From Saprospiraceae bacterium (GTDB lineage Bacteria; Bacteroidota; Bacteroidia; Chitinophagales; Saprospiraceae): 64,000 nucleotides of DNA. The position numbers and the translations under genes were made by a program. Where the stretch lies: the NCBI GenBank assembly GCA_016719855.1, contig JADJYH010000027.1, forward strand, positions 1 through 64,000, given 5' to 3'. The notes beneath the pieces are model-generated. The model was not told where the DNA came from. It saw nothing but the letters and a program-made list of their open reading frames with translations, and made no database searches. Positions 1-8,759 of this stretch are shown here, piece by piece (the first letter of the stretch is position 1; each line of letters begins with the position of its first letter).

Positions 1-1838
1 CACACACTCAAAACTCACCATCCGGTACTGCACCATCACCACCCCATCCACCACCTTCGGCACATGGCATTTCTCGCAGGCCACCTCGGCGTGCTTGCCC
101 TCCAGCTTGAACCTCGTTTTGTCGTGGTCAAAATCCTTCATTGCCCAGCCGTCGAAGCTGTGGCAGCGGGCGCAGTCGGTCACGCCGTTCTTTTCAAACT
201 GGCTGCCGTGGCTGTGCTCGTGGCAATCAGCGCAGGCGGCGGGTAAGCCCGCAAACTTCCGCTGCGGTGGCGATTCGTCGCTGAGATGGCAGGCCCGGCA
301 GTCCTGCTGCTGGTGCTTGCCCTGGAGTTGGAACTTCGTTTTCGAGTGGTCGAAAAGGTTGCTGGAAGCCAACCAAGAATCGGTGATGTGACAGGTCTGG
401 CAGTCCTGGTTGGGGTACCAAGTTGCGGCAATTTCATTGGCCTTTTTGTGGATGTCCTCGTGGCAGTCCACGCAGCGCTCGCCGATGTTGCGGAAGCGCC
501 ATTTTTCCTGTTTGAGGTGGCAGGCGAAACAGGGTGTCGCCACGTGCGCCCCATCGAGCGGGAACTTGGTCTGTGCGTGCTGCTCCATGCTGAACGTGCT
601 GCCCGGAAAACCGTCCACCGTGTGGCACTCAGCGCAGTCGGGCGGTACTCCCCCTTTAGGGGGCAGGGGGGTGAACTGCCCTTCGTGGTAGTCGGTGTGG
701 CAGGCGGCGCAGGTGTTGTGCGGCAGCGGCTCGGTGAAGCTGTCGGCTTTGTGGCATTTTTTGCAGTCCACGGCGGCGTGTTTGCCGGCTAACTCGAAGC
801 CGGTGAGGGCGTGGTTGAAGTCGTCGAGGTTGCTGGCAGCGACCTTTATGGAAGGAGTTTTCGTTGTGGCAGCCAACGCAGTCCGTCCCGAATTTGCCCT
901 CGTGTGGGTCTTTGTGGCAGGTGGCGCATTCTGTTGGTTTTCACGCCGAGCCTGTCCTGAAAAACATTGGTTGGTGTGGCCGCGTCCATCTTGTGGCAGT
1001 CCCGGCAGTCCACCTGTTTGTGCTTGCCTTTCAGCGGAAAATTGGTCTTGCCGTGGTTGAATTTGCTGAGGCTGCTCGTGGATGCGAAGGACTGCTCGTT
1101 GTGGCATTGCTTGCAGTCGGTGCCGAGGTGGTTGCGGTGCGGGTCGTCGTGGCAGGCGTTGCAGTTCTTGAACGGCACATCCGCGAACTGCTGGAAATCC
1201 TTGCCGTTTTTCACCTCCATTTTGTGGCATTCCTTGCAGTCCACGGTTTTGTGTTTGCCCACAAGGGCGAAGTCCGCTTTGTCGTGGTTGAACTTGGTGG
1301 CGGGCTTGAAGTCCTCGGTCGTGTGGCATTTGGCGCAGTCGTTCGCCATTGTTTTCTGGTGATAATCTTCGTGGCAATCGAGGCATTTTTGGCCGAGGCC
1401 GAGGTAGGTGTCCTTCTTTTTTTTGAGGTTCGGGTCGTCCACGTAGTCGGGTTTGTGGCATTCCCGGCAGTCCACTTTTTTGTGCGCCCCGGTGAGTTCA
1501 TAGCCTGCCAATGTGTGGTTGAACTTCTTTTCGTCGAAGCGCACCATCTCAAAATTGCGGCCGTGGTGTTCGCTGTGGCAGCTTGCACATTCCTTGCCCT
1601 TCACGTCTTTCGAGACGTGGTAGCCCGTCCGTTTGTCCACCCGGCTCTTGATTTCTTTGTGGCAGGCGAGGCATTTGTTGTTGGAAACCTTGTCGCCGAG
1701 GTCGTGGCACTGGGTGCAATTGGACATGCCCTCCAGCTTGGCGTGTGCGGTGGAGAGGTCGCCGGGAGATATTTGGGCGGCAGTCTTGCTGGCGAGCAAG
1801 GTTAGAAAAATGGCAATATGGAAAATGAATCTTTTCAT
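1..1838 (-). CDS. Multiheme cytochrome c (at least 22 hemes), cut by the left edge, two frameshifts
   Basis: Periplasmic or cell-surface electron carrier. An N-terminal signal peptide (residues 1-21, ending ASKTAAQ) is followed by 10 CxxCH motifs in the first reading frame, 2 in a second frame (about 865-920) and 10 in a third frame (1-756). The modules follow a repeating pattern: FNH, then GxH and DCxxCH, then CxxCH with a DxH behind it, then DCxxCH. The frame changes are each explained by one surplus base: A4 at 938-941 and GG at 843-844. With these repaired the reading frame is open to position 1, so about 612 residues are present and the C-terminus lies outside. Its ATG overlaps the stop of the upstream Fe-S/FAD gene by 4 bp, so the two are translationally coupled. 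Family resemblance is to cytochrome c3/c554-type multiheme proteins; the electron partner is not known. Confidence 0.85.
645..672. repeat. Short palindrome-bearing in-frame insertion in the cytochrome
   Basis: The stretch holds CCCCCT-TT-AGGGGG followed by another G run. On the minus strand it encodes a TPLPPKGGVPP-like peptide between two heme modules, where other modules have no such segment. It looks like a small repeat carried within the coding frame. Confidence 0.4.
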
Positions 1839-3163
1839 TTGTGCTTCTTCACTGTGTACCCGAACCTTTTCGTTATCTGCACCCCCGTTTTTTGCAAGAA
1901 TTGCGTTGGCAACTCGCCCCCGGCGAAGATATACACTAAGTCGTTGGGCAATGCCTGTTGGCCACCGTTTCCTTCCAGCGCCAGCTCTATCAGTTCTTGG
2001 TCAATTTTCACGAGGTTCGACTTGAGTTTCACATCTATTTTGCCTGCGGCAATGGCGGCTTCCAGCTTTTCCCGGTTTTTCGGTTTCACCCGACTGAAGG
2101 CATCGCTGCGGTAACTGAGCACCACCTTGTTTTGCTCCGATAGTGAAAGCGCCGCCTCGATGGCCGAGTCGCCACCGCCCACCACCACCACGTTTTTCCC
2201 GATGACGTTTTCCGGTTCCAACAGGCGGTAAGCCACTTTCTCCAGCCCCTCGCCCGGCACGCCGAGCTTGCGGGGGCTGCCCCGCCGACCGATCGCCAAT
2301 AAAACGGTTTTGGCCTTGAACTCCTCACCCTTGGCCGTCACCACCCTGAAAACATCGCCGTCCAGCTGGATGCCCTCCACTTTCGCGTGCTCCCTTATGG
2401 TAATGCCGTTTTTCGACAATGCCTCGTTCCAAAGGGTCAGCAGTTCGGCCTTGCTGGTGTCGAAGAGCTTCACATTTCCGTACTGTGGCAGGTTCATCGG
2501 GGCCGTCATCACGATTTTGGAGCGGGGGAAATTATAGACCGTGCCGCCCAACGAATCCTGCTCCAAGGTCAAGAAATTCAGGCCGTGTTTTTTGGCAGTG
2601 AGCGAAGCAGAAATGCCAGCTGGGCCTGCACCGATGATGATTACATCGTAGCCTTCGCTGCCCTTTTTCGGCAGGGCATGGGCGATGCTGTTCATTGCCT
2701 GTTCGCCCTGTTCCACGCTGTTTTTTATCAAACCCATGCCGCCGAGTTCCCCGGCGATGTAAATGCCGGGCACGTTGGTTTCAAAGTTTTCGCTGACGTG
2801 CGGCAGGTCAACGCCACGCTTCTCGGTGCCGATGACCAACGAAATCGCCTCCACCGGACAGGCATGGAAACAAGCGCCATGTCCGACGCATTCTGCCGCA
2901 TTCACCAGCGTTGCCCGGCCATGTACGATGCCGATGATGTCCTTCTCCGGGCAAGCCTCCACGCAAGCACCGCTCTTGATGCAGGTGCCGAGGTCAATGA
3001 CCGGGTGCAGCGAGACTGGCTCGTGCAGCCCCACGATTTTGGCGATTTCTATCTTGGCAGCCGTCTTATCCGAGGTCTTTTTTTGCTTTTTCAAGTAAAA
3101 ATAGATGACCACGAAGCAGAACAGGCCAACAGCGCCGTAGATGATGATTTGTTCGAGCAACAT
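1835..3163 (-). CDS. Membrane-anchored Fe-S / FAD / NAD(P) oxidoreductase
   Basis: 442 residues. One N-terminal membrane helix (about 8-24), a paired ferredoxin-like segment (about 55-108), then a thioredoxin-reductase-like flavoprotein with an FAD-binding GAGPAG near residue 178 and a NAD(P)-binding GGGDSA motif near residue 310. No redox-active CxxC is visible in the flavoprotein part. Both ferredoxin motifs read CxxSGACxxxCP (C61) and CxxHGACxxxCP (C92), so the usual second cysteine is Ser or His in each. It probably passes electrons between NAD(P)H and a membrane or periplasmic chain. It lies between the b-type membrane protein and the multiheme cytochrome in one minus-strand operon, with a 4-bp overlap to the latter. 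Reaction and direction of electron flow are inferred. Confidence 0.75.
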   Translation of the reverse strand: MLLEQIIIYGAVGLFCFVVIYFYLKKQKKTSDKTAAKIEIAKIVGLHEPVSLHPVIDLGTCIKSGACVEACPEKDIIGIVHGRATLVNAAECVGHGACFHACPVEAISLVIGTEKRGVDLPHVSENFETNVPGIYIAGELGGMGLIKNSVEQGEQAMNSIAHALPKKGSEGYDVIIIGAGPAGISASLTAKKHGLNFLTLEQDSLGGTVYNFPRSKIVMTAPMNLPQYGNVKLFDTSKAELLTLWNEALSKNGITIREHAKVEGIQLDGDVFRVVTAKGEEFKAKTVLLAIGRRGSPRKLGVPGEGLEKVAYRLLEPENVIGKNVVVVGGGDSAIEAALSLSEQNKVVLSYRSDAFSRVKPKNREKLEAAIAAGKIDVKLKSNLVKIDQELIELALEGNGGQQALPNDLVYIFAGGELPTQFLQKTGVQITKRFGYTVKKHK

Positions 3164-3172
3164 ATATTGTAA

Positions 3173-3239
3173 CCGCCAAATTTATTTGGCTGGTTTATTT
3201 ATTTTCAACGGAATTGAGCCAGCCAAATAAATTTGGCGG
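3173..3239. repeat. 21-bp perfect inverted repeat inside the redox operon
   Basis: Arms 3173-3193 and 3219-3239 are perfect reverse complements with a 25-nt loop. It fills the gap between the cytochrome-b-like gene and the Fe-S/FAD gene. It has no clear U-tract, so an mRNA processing or stabilising hairpin is as likely as a terminator. Confidence 0.8.
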
Positions 3240-3244
3240 CTACT

Positions 3245-4114
3245 TTAAAATATCCACCGATACCCAAACGCCAGCGTGATGCCGACGTGGATAATCATGA
3301 TAATCAGCATAATCAGGGCAAATGGCAAATGCGCCACGTGCCAGTATTTGAACAACTTTTGCATGGTGGCCAGCCGTTCAATGCGATTGTTGAGGGTCAG
3401 CTCGTTGTTCACCAACTTGGACACTTTTCGCACGTCGGGACTGGCCACGCCATTTTCCCGAAGGGTGCTTTTCACTTGGCGGAGGGCCTTTTTATCTTCC
3501 AAATATTTGTTGAACATGCTCGAAAGCACGTTTGTCCCAAATTTTTGGCGGTTGACGTCAACTGCCGCCAGTACCAACTGATAGCTCTCTTCGTTCAAGC
3601 GGTATTGCCCCCTCAGCAGTTCACCGAGGTCTGCTTTCATGGCCTGCACCTCGCTCAGGCTCAGTTCCCGGCCACCGATGGTGCGTGGTATTTGCACATA
3701 AATGAACCTACCGATGACCCCGCTCGCCACCACCGCCACCATGCTCCAAAAGCTGATGGAAACGATGCCGCCAAACTTGAAGGCGGTGTGAAAAAGAATC
3801 ATCACTGGCCCTAGGCTGCACAGGAAAATGTGGAACTCCAGCCAGTATTTGAGCCTGCCGAACCTTGCAAGAAATTTGTATTTCTTCTTGGCCATGTAGC
3901 CGAATACCCCGATGATGATCAGCAAAGTGCCGACGATGCCTAGCCCGTGCCCGAAGGCACCGCTTGGCTTGAACCAGTTGTGGTCGGGATGATAGAATCG
4001 CTCTTCGATGGGCGTGCTGTAATACGGAACGCCCTTGTAAAGCAGAAACAAGAAGGTGAGAGCAACGATGCTCGCCAGCGTGGTGATGTATATTCGATGA
4101 GCCAGTTGGGACAT
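3245..4114 (-). CDS. Integral membrane b-type cytochrome-like protein
   Basis: 289 residues with hydrophobic helices at about 8-27, 53-72, 90-112, 118-138 and 257-285, and a soluble helical stretch of about 100 residues before the last helix. Histidines lie within or next to helices (the H in LEFHIF, the H in ILFHTAF, and those around KYWHVAHLP), as expected for bis-His heme b ligation. It is first in the minus-strand operon and would connect the quinone pool to the downstream Fe-S/FAD protein and multiheme cytochrome. I recognise no specific named family. The heme assignment is an inference from histidine placement. A near-consensus -7 box (TATCTTTA on the minus strand) lies just upstream. 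Confidence 0.6.
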   Translation of the reverse strand: MSQLAHRIYITTLASIVALTFLFLLYKGVPYYSTPIEERFYHPDHNWFKPSGAFGHGLGIVGTLLIIIGVFGYMAKKKYKFLARFGRLKYWLEFHIFLCSLGPVMILFHTAFKFGGIVSISFWSMVAVVASGVIGRFIYVQIPRTIGGRELSLSEVQAMKADLGELLRGQYRLNEESYQLVLAAVDVNRQKFGTNVLSSMFNKYLEDKKALRQVKSTLRENGVASPDVRKVSKLVNNELTLNNRIERLATMQKLFKYWHVAHLPFALIMLIIMIIHVGITLAFGYRWIF

Positions 4115-4434
4115 TTTACAAAAACATTTTGGGGGCTAAAGATACAGGACGACCAAATAACTAAACGCTGCTAAAAGTCACCGTAATACTGAATTGACAA
4201 AAAGACCTTCTGATTAGGCATATTACGCAAGCTCTAGCAACAAATAATTTGCCCTAAGTAGTTGAAATGTTGATAGACGCCCCTCTTTTGGGATTTTCGA
4301 GCAAAAACAAAGAATGGTTGCCCAGTCGGGAGAACGGGCAGCGCAAATCTTGAATATGGCAATCGGCGTTAAAACCAGCTTCGTGGCAAACATCACTTGG
4401 TAGCTCAAATTATCCACCTTATTTTGCCTCCTCA
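4115..4434. other. Divergent intergenic region without a supported gene
   Basis: 320 bp between the start codons of the minus-strand redox operon and the plus-strand porin. A TATCTTTA-like -7 box facing left is near 4132-4145. The only open frame (minus, 4223-4435) has no recognisable protein features. I see nothing else. Confidence 0.5.
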
Positions 4435-5739
4435 ATGATAAAATTTCACTTAAAATTCGAATTACTCCTCCTCTCCGGCCTTCTCCTCACCGGGCGATTG
4501 TCGGCGCAAACCGACGCTGCACAAGCTCCAGCAGTACAGCGCTGGCTTCCGAAAAACAGCCGCTACGTGCCTGATGTCAAGGCATTCATGCAGCTTTGGA
4601 GTATCTATTCCACGGACATGAAGGTGTACAACACCAACAGCGGCAAGTACGAGGCTGTGGACGATCGCTTCAACGTCTCATTTCGGCGGGCAAGGTTGGC
4701 CTTTGCTGGCGAACCTTACAATCACCTTAAGTATAACGTCGTCCTATTTTACGACCAAGCTGGCCGTGACGCTCTCAGCAGTGGCGTCGGTGCCGTCAAC
4801 AAGGCCGACCCAGTGGTGGGCATTTGGGATGCTTTTGTGCAATGGAAGATTTCCAAAAACGAAAGCCTGAACCTGGTCGGCGGTTGGTTTCGACCGCAGA
4901 TGCAGCGGGAAAGCATCACCTCTGGCTGGTCTTCCACTTCCTTTGAGAAGTCCATGTCGCAGAACTACTTGCGCACCCACCTTGTCGGCACTGGCCCAGG
5001 CCGTGCTGCGGGGCTGAACTTGGGCGGCCTTTTGACCAAAAACAAAATCTCGCTGAACTACAATTTGGGCATTTTTAACCCCATAACCGCTTCATTGTCA
5101 GGCACTTCAGTTGGAAAAAAATATGCCCCGCTGCTGGTTGGGCGCACCTCGCTATCGCTGGGCGACCCTGAGTTCCAAAAGTACGGCATCAGTTACGACA
5201 TCAACTTTTTCAACAAAAGGAAGGGCGTTTCGCTCGACCTCAACATTGCCCGGCAGGGCGAAACCGAGCTGTTCCAATCCTCCACCGCCTACGGCCCAGG
5301 GCTGCTCCTCAACTGGGGGCCGCTCAATTTCGACGGCGAGTGGATGTTGATGGAACGGGAGGGGGTGGACAGCCTCGGCACCTTCACCGCCAATGAAGCC
5401 TCCAGTCACCTGCGCCTCGGCGTGAACGTACCAACGGGCAAGTTCGTGCTGGAACCTGTTTTCATGGTAATGAAATTCAAAGGAGAAATGGACGCAAAAG
5501 GCCAGGCCGATGCGGCGCTCCTAAAGATGTCATCGGGCGAAGAAACCACCTTCGATGCGGGCATCAACTGGTACCTCGACGGCAAGAACCTCAAGCTGGC
5601 GCTGCACTACACCTGGCGCAACGGTGATCCTGGCGATGCGGGCGACGGCTCGCAGGTAAATGCTTTTTTCAGCCAAAGCGGCGTGGGCGCCATACGGCGG
5701 GGCAACTGGCTGGGGCTGGGGCTGAACGCTATTTTTTGA
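4435..5739 (+). CDS. Outer-membrane porin, phosphate-selective porin O/P-like
   Basis: 434 residues with a signal peptide (cleavage after about RLSAQ, residue 25) and a body rich in alternating aromatic/hydrophobic strands, ending in aromatic Phe as outer-membrane beta barrels do. The RRARLAFAG segment followed by a QAGRD-type strand resembles OprO/OprP-like porins of Bacteroidota. The substrate cannot be read from the sequence. It is followed after 12 bp by a heme lipoprotein, so the two are probably co-transcribed. The length is typical for the family and no disruption is visible. Confidence 0.7.
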   Translation: MIKFHLKFELLLLSGLLLTGRLSAQTDAAQAPAVQRWLPKNSRYVPDVKAFMQLWSIYSTDMKVYNTNSGKYEAVDDRFNVSFRRARLAFAGEPYNHLKYNVVLFYDQAGRDALSSGVGAVNKADPVVGIWDAFVQWKISKNESLNLVGGWFRPQMQRESITSGWSSTSFEKSMSQNYLRTHLVGTGPGRAAGLNLGGLLTKNKISLNYNLGIFNPITASLSGTSVGKKYAPLLVGRTSLSLGDPEFQKYGISYDINFFNKRKGVSLDLNIARQGETELFQSSTAYGPGLLLNWGPLNFDGEWMLMEREGVDSLGTFTANEASSHLRLGVNVPTGKFVLEPVFMVMKFKGEMDAKGQADAALLKMSSGEETTFDAGINWYLDGKNLKLALHYTWRNGDPGDAGDGSQVNAFFSQSGVGAIRRGNWLGLGLNAIF

Positions 5740-5751
5740 ACAATAAATACC

Positions 5752-6348
5752 ATGAAGTTGAAAGCTTTTTCCACATTTGCAAGCTTGTTATTGATATTGC
5801 TGCTGGCGCAATGCACAAGCGACAAGGCCAGTCAGCAACAATTTTCACCAGATGAGGAGAAAGTGTACTTGGACAAAGGCAAGGCCATAGCCGCAGCCAC
5901 CTTCACCACACTGAGCGGCCAGCTAACTGCGGCCTTGGAAAAGGAAGGCGTGGCCGGGGCGGTACGGTATTGCAACCTTGCGGCCATGCCCCTGCTCGAT
6001 AGTCTCTCGAAGGCGAACAACGCCACCATCCGACGCACGAGCGGGAAACCACGGAACCCGCTGGATGCCCCGACCGAGTGGGAGGCTGAACTGCTCTCAG
6101 CGTTTCAGCTCGAAGCTTCCAAAGGGGAGCAACCGATGCCAAGATTGAAATTGTTGGATGAGAAAAAAGTGGCGTTCGCTGCACCCATCATGCTCCAGCC
6201 GCTTTGCACTAAGTGCCACGGGGCGGTCGGAACGGACATTGCCGAAGGCGACTATGCTGTCATCAAAGAACTTTATCCGCAAGATCAAGCAGTCGGGTAC
6301 AAGCCTGGGGAACTGAGGGGAATGTGGAGCATCACCTTTGAACGGTGA
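5752..6348 (+). CDS. DUF3365-type heme lipoprotein
   Basis: 198 residues. The SpII signal has its lipobox cysteine at LLLAQC (residue 22). The middle part (YCNLAA, then RRTSGKPRNPLDAPTEWE) matches the Tll0287-like/DUF3365 domain, and a single c-type heme motif CTKCH is near residue 155. Such domains bind heme c and act as redox or ligand sensors at the cell envelope. It sits between the porin and the sulfur block, without its own obvious promoter. Confidence 0.75.
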   Translation: MKLKAFSTFASLLLILLLAQCTSDKASQQQFSPDEEKVYLDKGKAIAAATFTTLSGQLTAALEKEGVAGAVRYCNLAAMPLLDSLSKANNATIRRTSGKPRNPLDAPTEWEAELLSAFQLEASKGEQPMPRLKLLDEKKVAFAAPIMLQPLCTKCHGAVGTDIAEGDYAVIKELYPQDQAVGYKPGELRGMWSITFER

Positions 6349-6440
6349 ACGATTTTTCGTCCTGAGAAATAGGTTTCAAGAGCCATTAAACCCAGCTATA
6401 AAAGCTATTTAACCACGTTTTAATTATCACAATATTCAAA

Positions 6441-6812
6441 ATGAGACAATTATTCATTTTAGCATTTCTGACAATCGCTGGCCTTTCTTCTTGCACTTCA
6501 CAGACACCTTCTGAAGGCTACACCAACTTGGACGTAGCCGCCTTCAAGGCCAAGATGGCCGAACCAGGCATCGTACTGCTTGACGTGCGCACGCCGGAGG
6601 AGACTGCCGAGGGCATGATTGAAGGTGCTGGTCAATTGGATTTTGAAGCAGCCAACTTTGAAGCCGAAGTGGATAAACTGGACAAGTCCAAGACCTATCT
6701 GATCTATTGCCGAAGTGGCAACCGTAGCGGGCAAGCTTCCAAGTTGATGGCTGAAAAAGGTTTCAAAAGCCTTTACAACCTAGAAGGGGGCTACATAGCC
6801 TGGACGGAGTAA
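6441..6812 (+). CDS. Periplasmic rhodanese-like lipoprotein
   Basis: 123 residues. The lipobox cysteine is in LSSC (residue 18) and is followed by a single rhodanese domain: LLDVRTPEE, then the active-site loop YCRSGNRSG with the catalytic Cys, then GGYIAWTE at the end. It probably carries sulfane sulfur on the outer side of the inner or outer membrane. It begins a plus-strand run of sulfur genes: YeeE/YedE pair, Crp/Fnr regulator and MBL-rhodanese. Confidence 0.85.
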   Translation: MRQLFILAFLTIAGLSSCTSQTPSEGYTNLDVAAFKAKMAEPGIVLLDVRTPEETAEGMIEGAGQLDFEAANFEAEVDKLDKSKTYLIYCRSGNRSGQASKLMAEKGFKSLYNLEGGYIAWTE

Positions 6813-6878
6813 GGTGGCCATTGCACAACCATTCAACCCCAAAGAGACAAGCAATTTAACAATTCAACAATCAATACC

Positions 6879-7441
6879 ATGTTAGAACTTATCAAACATC
6901 CTTGGCATTGGTCAACAGCGGGCATACTGATCGGCCTGACAGTGCCCTTGCTCTTGATTTTGGGCAACAAGCACTTCGGCATCTCGGCCAACCTCCGACA
7001 CGTGTGCGCCGCTTGTTTCCCGGCAACATCCCCTTCTTCAAGTACAACTGGAGAAAGGAGGTATGGAACCTGTTTTTTGCAGTGGGCGTCATCATGGGAG
7101 GCTTCATTGCAGCTACGCTGTTGCACGACCCCGAGCAAGTGAAAGTAGCGCCCGCTTTGGCAGCCAGCCTTGCCGAAAACGGCATTGACGACTTCTCAAG
7201 CCTAGTGCCCACGCAGCTTTTCAATTGGCATAACCTACTGACACTCAAGGGTTTCATCTTCATTGTTATTGGAGGGTTCCTTGTCGGCTTTGGTACCCGT
7301 TACGCAGGTGGCTGTACCAGTGGCCATGCCATCAGCGGCTTGGCAAACCTTCAACTGCCATCGCTCGTGGCCACCATCTGCTTCATGGTTGGCGGTTTTA
7401 TTTCTGCCAATTGGATTGTACCATTTTTACTAAAACTATAA
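6879..7441 (+). CDS. YeeE/YedE family sulfur transporter, N-terminal half protein (frameshift)
   Basis: Membrane protein for uptake of thiosulfate or another sulfur compound. The N-terminus (MLELIKHPWHWSTAGILIG) is in one frame and the rest (FPGNIPFFKYNW to the end) in the next. One missing base in the TTTCCC stretch near 7020 joins them into about 188 residues. The second half holds the family signature GTRYAGGCTSGHAISG with a conserved Cys. The next gene encodes the partner half, 12 bp downstream, as in the two-subunit YeeE/YedE arrangement common in Bacteroidota. Confidence 0.8.
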
Positions 7442-7453
7442 ACTCAAATAACG

Positions 7454-7981
7454 ATGAGCAAAATAAAATCAGGCGCAACAACCGACATCGCCGAGACGAT
7501 GAACACGGATTTTGAAGTCCGCTCACTGGATACGCATTGCGTGAACGCCAGCGAAGTGAACCTGCCGTTTTGGTACAACTTGAAGTACATGTTGGCTGGC
7601 ATTTTCTTCGGCATCATACTGGTGAAATCAGAGGTGATTTCGTGGTTCCGGATACAGGAAATGTTCAAGCTCCAATCGTTCCACATGTACGGGGTTATCG
7701 GCACTGCCGTGGTGGTGGGCGCGATATCCATCAAGTTGATTAAAAAGTTGAAAATCAAGACAATACGCGGCGAAGACATTGAATTTCAAGATAAAAAATT
7801 CACGAAAGGCCAAGTCATCGGCGGGCTGATTTTCGGGCTTGGCTGGGCCATCACGGGCGCTTGCCCAGGCCCGTTGTTTGCGCAGCTTGGCAGTGGCATT
7901 GGCGTTGTCGCCGTCACTATCTTGAGCGCCGTGGCCGGCACTTGGGTCTATGGCAAGTTCCGGGAAAAACTACCAAATTGA
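7454..7981 (+). CDS. YeeE/YedE family sulfur transporter, C-terminal half protein
   Basis: 175 residues with four or so membrane helices and the second family signature GLGWAITGACPGPLFAQLG, including the conserved Cys of the GACPGP motif. It pairs with the upstream half (GGCTSGH). Together they make the pseudo-symmetric thiosulfate/sulfur channel. A Crp/Fnr regulator follows after 38 bp. Confidence 0.85.
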   Translation: MSKIKSGATTDIAETMNTDFEVRSLDTHCVNASEVNLPFWYNLKYMLAGIFFGIILVKSEVISWFRIQEMFKLQSFHMYGVIGTAVVVGAISIKLIKKLKIKTIRGEDIEFQDKKFTKGQVIGGLIFGLGWAITGACPGPLFAQLGSGIGVVAVTILSAVAGTWVYGKFREKLPN

Positions 7982-8019
7982 ACAATCAAGCAATCCAAAC
8001 AATCCAAAACCTAAACCAT

Positions 8020-8640
8020 ATGCAACCCAATCAGTTCCACGAATTTGAGCCTCGCCTAGTCGAAGAAATTGAAAAGGTGGGCACGGTGAAGAAGCTCGAA
8101 GCTGGCGAAGAACTGATGCGGCCAGGCATGTTCATACGTTCCATTCCAATCATCCTGTCGGGCAGTTTGAAGATCATGCGACAGGACGATAAGGGCCACG
8201 AAACCTTCCTCTACTTCCTGACCAAGGGCGACACCTGCGCCATGTCGCTAACTTGCTGCACCGCCAACCGGCCAAGCACGGTGCGCGCCGTGGCCGAAGA
8301 GGCAACCGAGATGATGCTCGTGCCCGTGGAAAAACTGGACTATTGGATGGGGCTTTACCCTTCTTGGAAAAATTTTGTATTCCAAGCTTACCAGCGCCGC
8401 TTTGAGGACATGCTCGAAGCGGTGGACAGCCTCGCCTTCCGAAAGATGGACGAGCGTATCTGGCGCTTTCTGACAAAAAAGGCGGCCCTTCAGGAAAAAG
8501 GGTACGCTTATGCCACCCACCAAGAACTAGCCACTGAGCTGAACACCTCCCGGGAGGTCGTCACCCGCTTGCTCAAAAAGCTGGAAGGCATGGAAAGGAT
8601 CAAAACCCATCGCAACCGAATCGAGTTGATGTTGAAATAA
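8020..8640 (+). CDS. Crp/Fnr family transcriptional regulator
   Basis: 206 residues from the ATG at 8020. An upstream in-frame start lies inside the transporter gene and was not used. An N-terminal cyclic-nucleotide-binding-like jelly roll (about 10-120) is followed by a winged helix with the recognition helix in HQELATELNTSREVVTRLLKKLE. The CCTAN segment in the sensor region offers two adjacent cysteines, which could sense redox or persulfide state. It lies inside the sulfur block and probably controls it. The ligand is unknown. Confidence 0.85.
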   Translation: MQPNQFHEFEPRLVEEIEKVGTVKKLEAGEELMRPGMFIRSIPIILSGSLKIMRQDDKGHETFLYFLTKGDTCAMSLTCCTANRPSTVRAVAEEATEMMLVPVEKLDYWMGLYPSWKNFVFQAYQRRFEDMLEAVDSLAFRKMDERIWRFLTKKAALQEKGYAYATHQELATELNTSREVVTRLLKKLEGMERIKTHRNRIELMLK

Positions 8641-8759
8641 GCACGTTGCACTAGTCCACATGAAAAAATTAAATTGTCCAATTGTGACTTTTATCCCCAA
8701 GTTGTAGCGGTGATTATTATCATCTTTGTACCATTAATTTAAAATACTAATTGCAACGA

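Noticed and set aside
4223..4435. Possible 70-residue minus-strand protein
   Set aside because: No signal, domain, ribosome site or neighbour support; it lies in a divergent promoter region.
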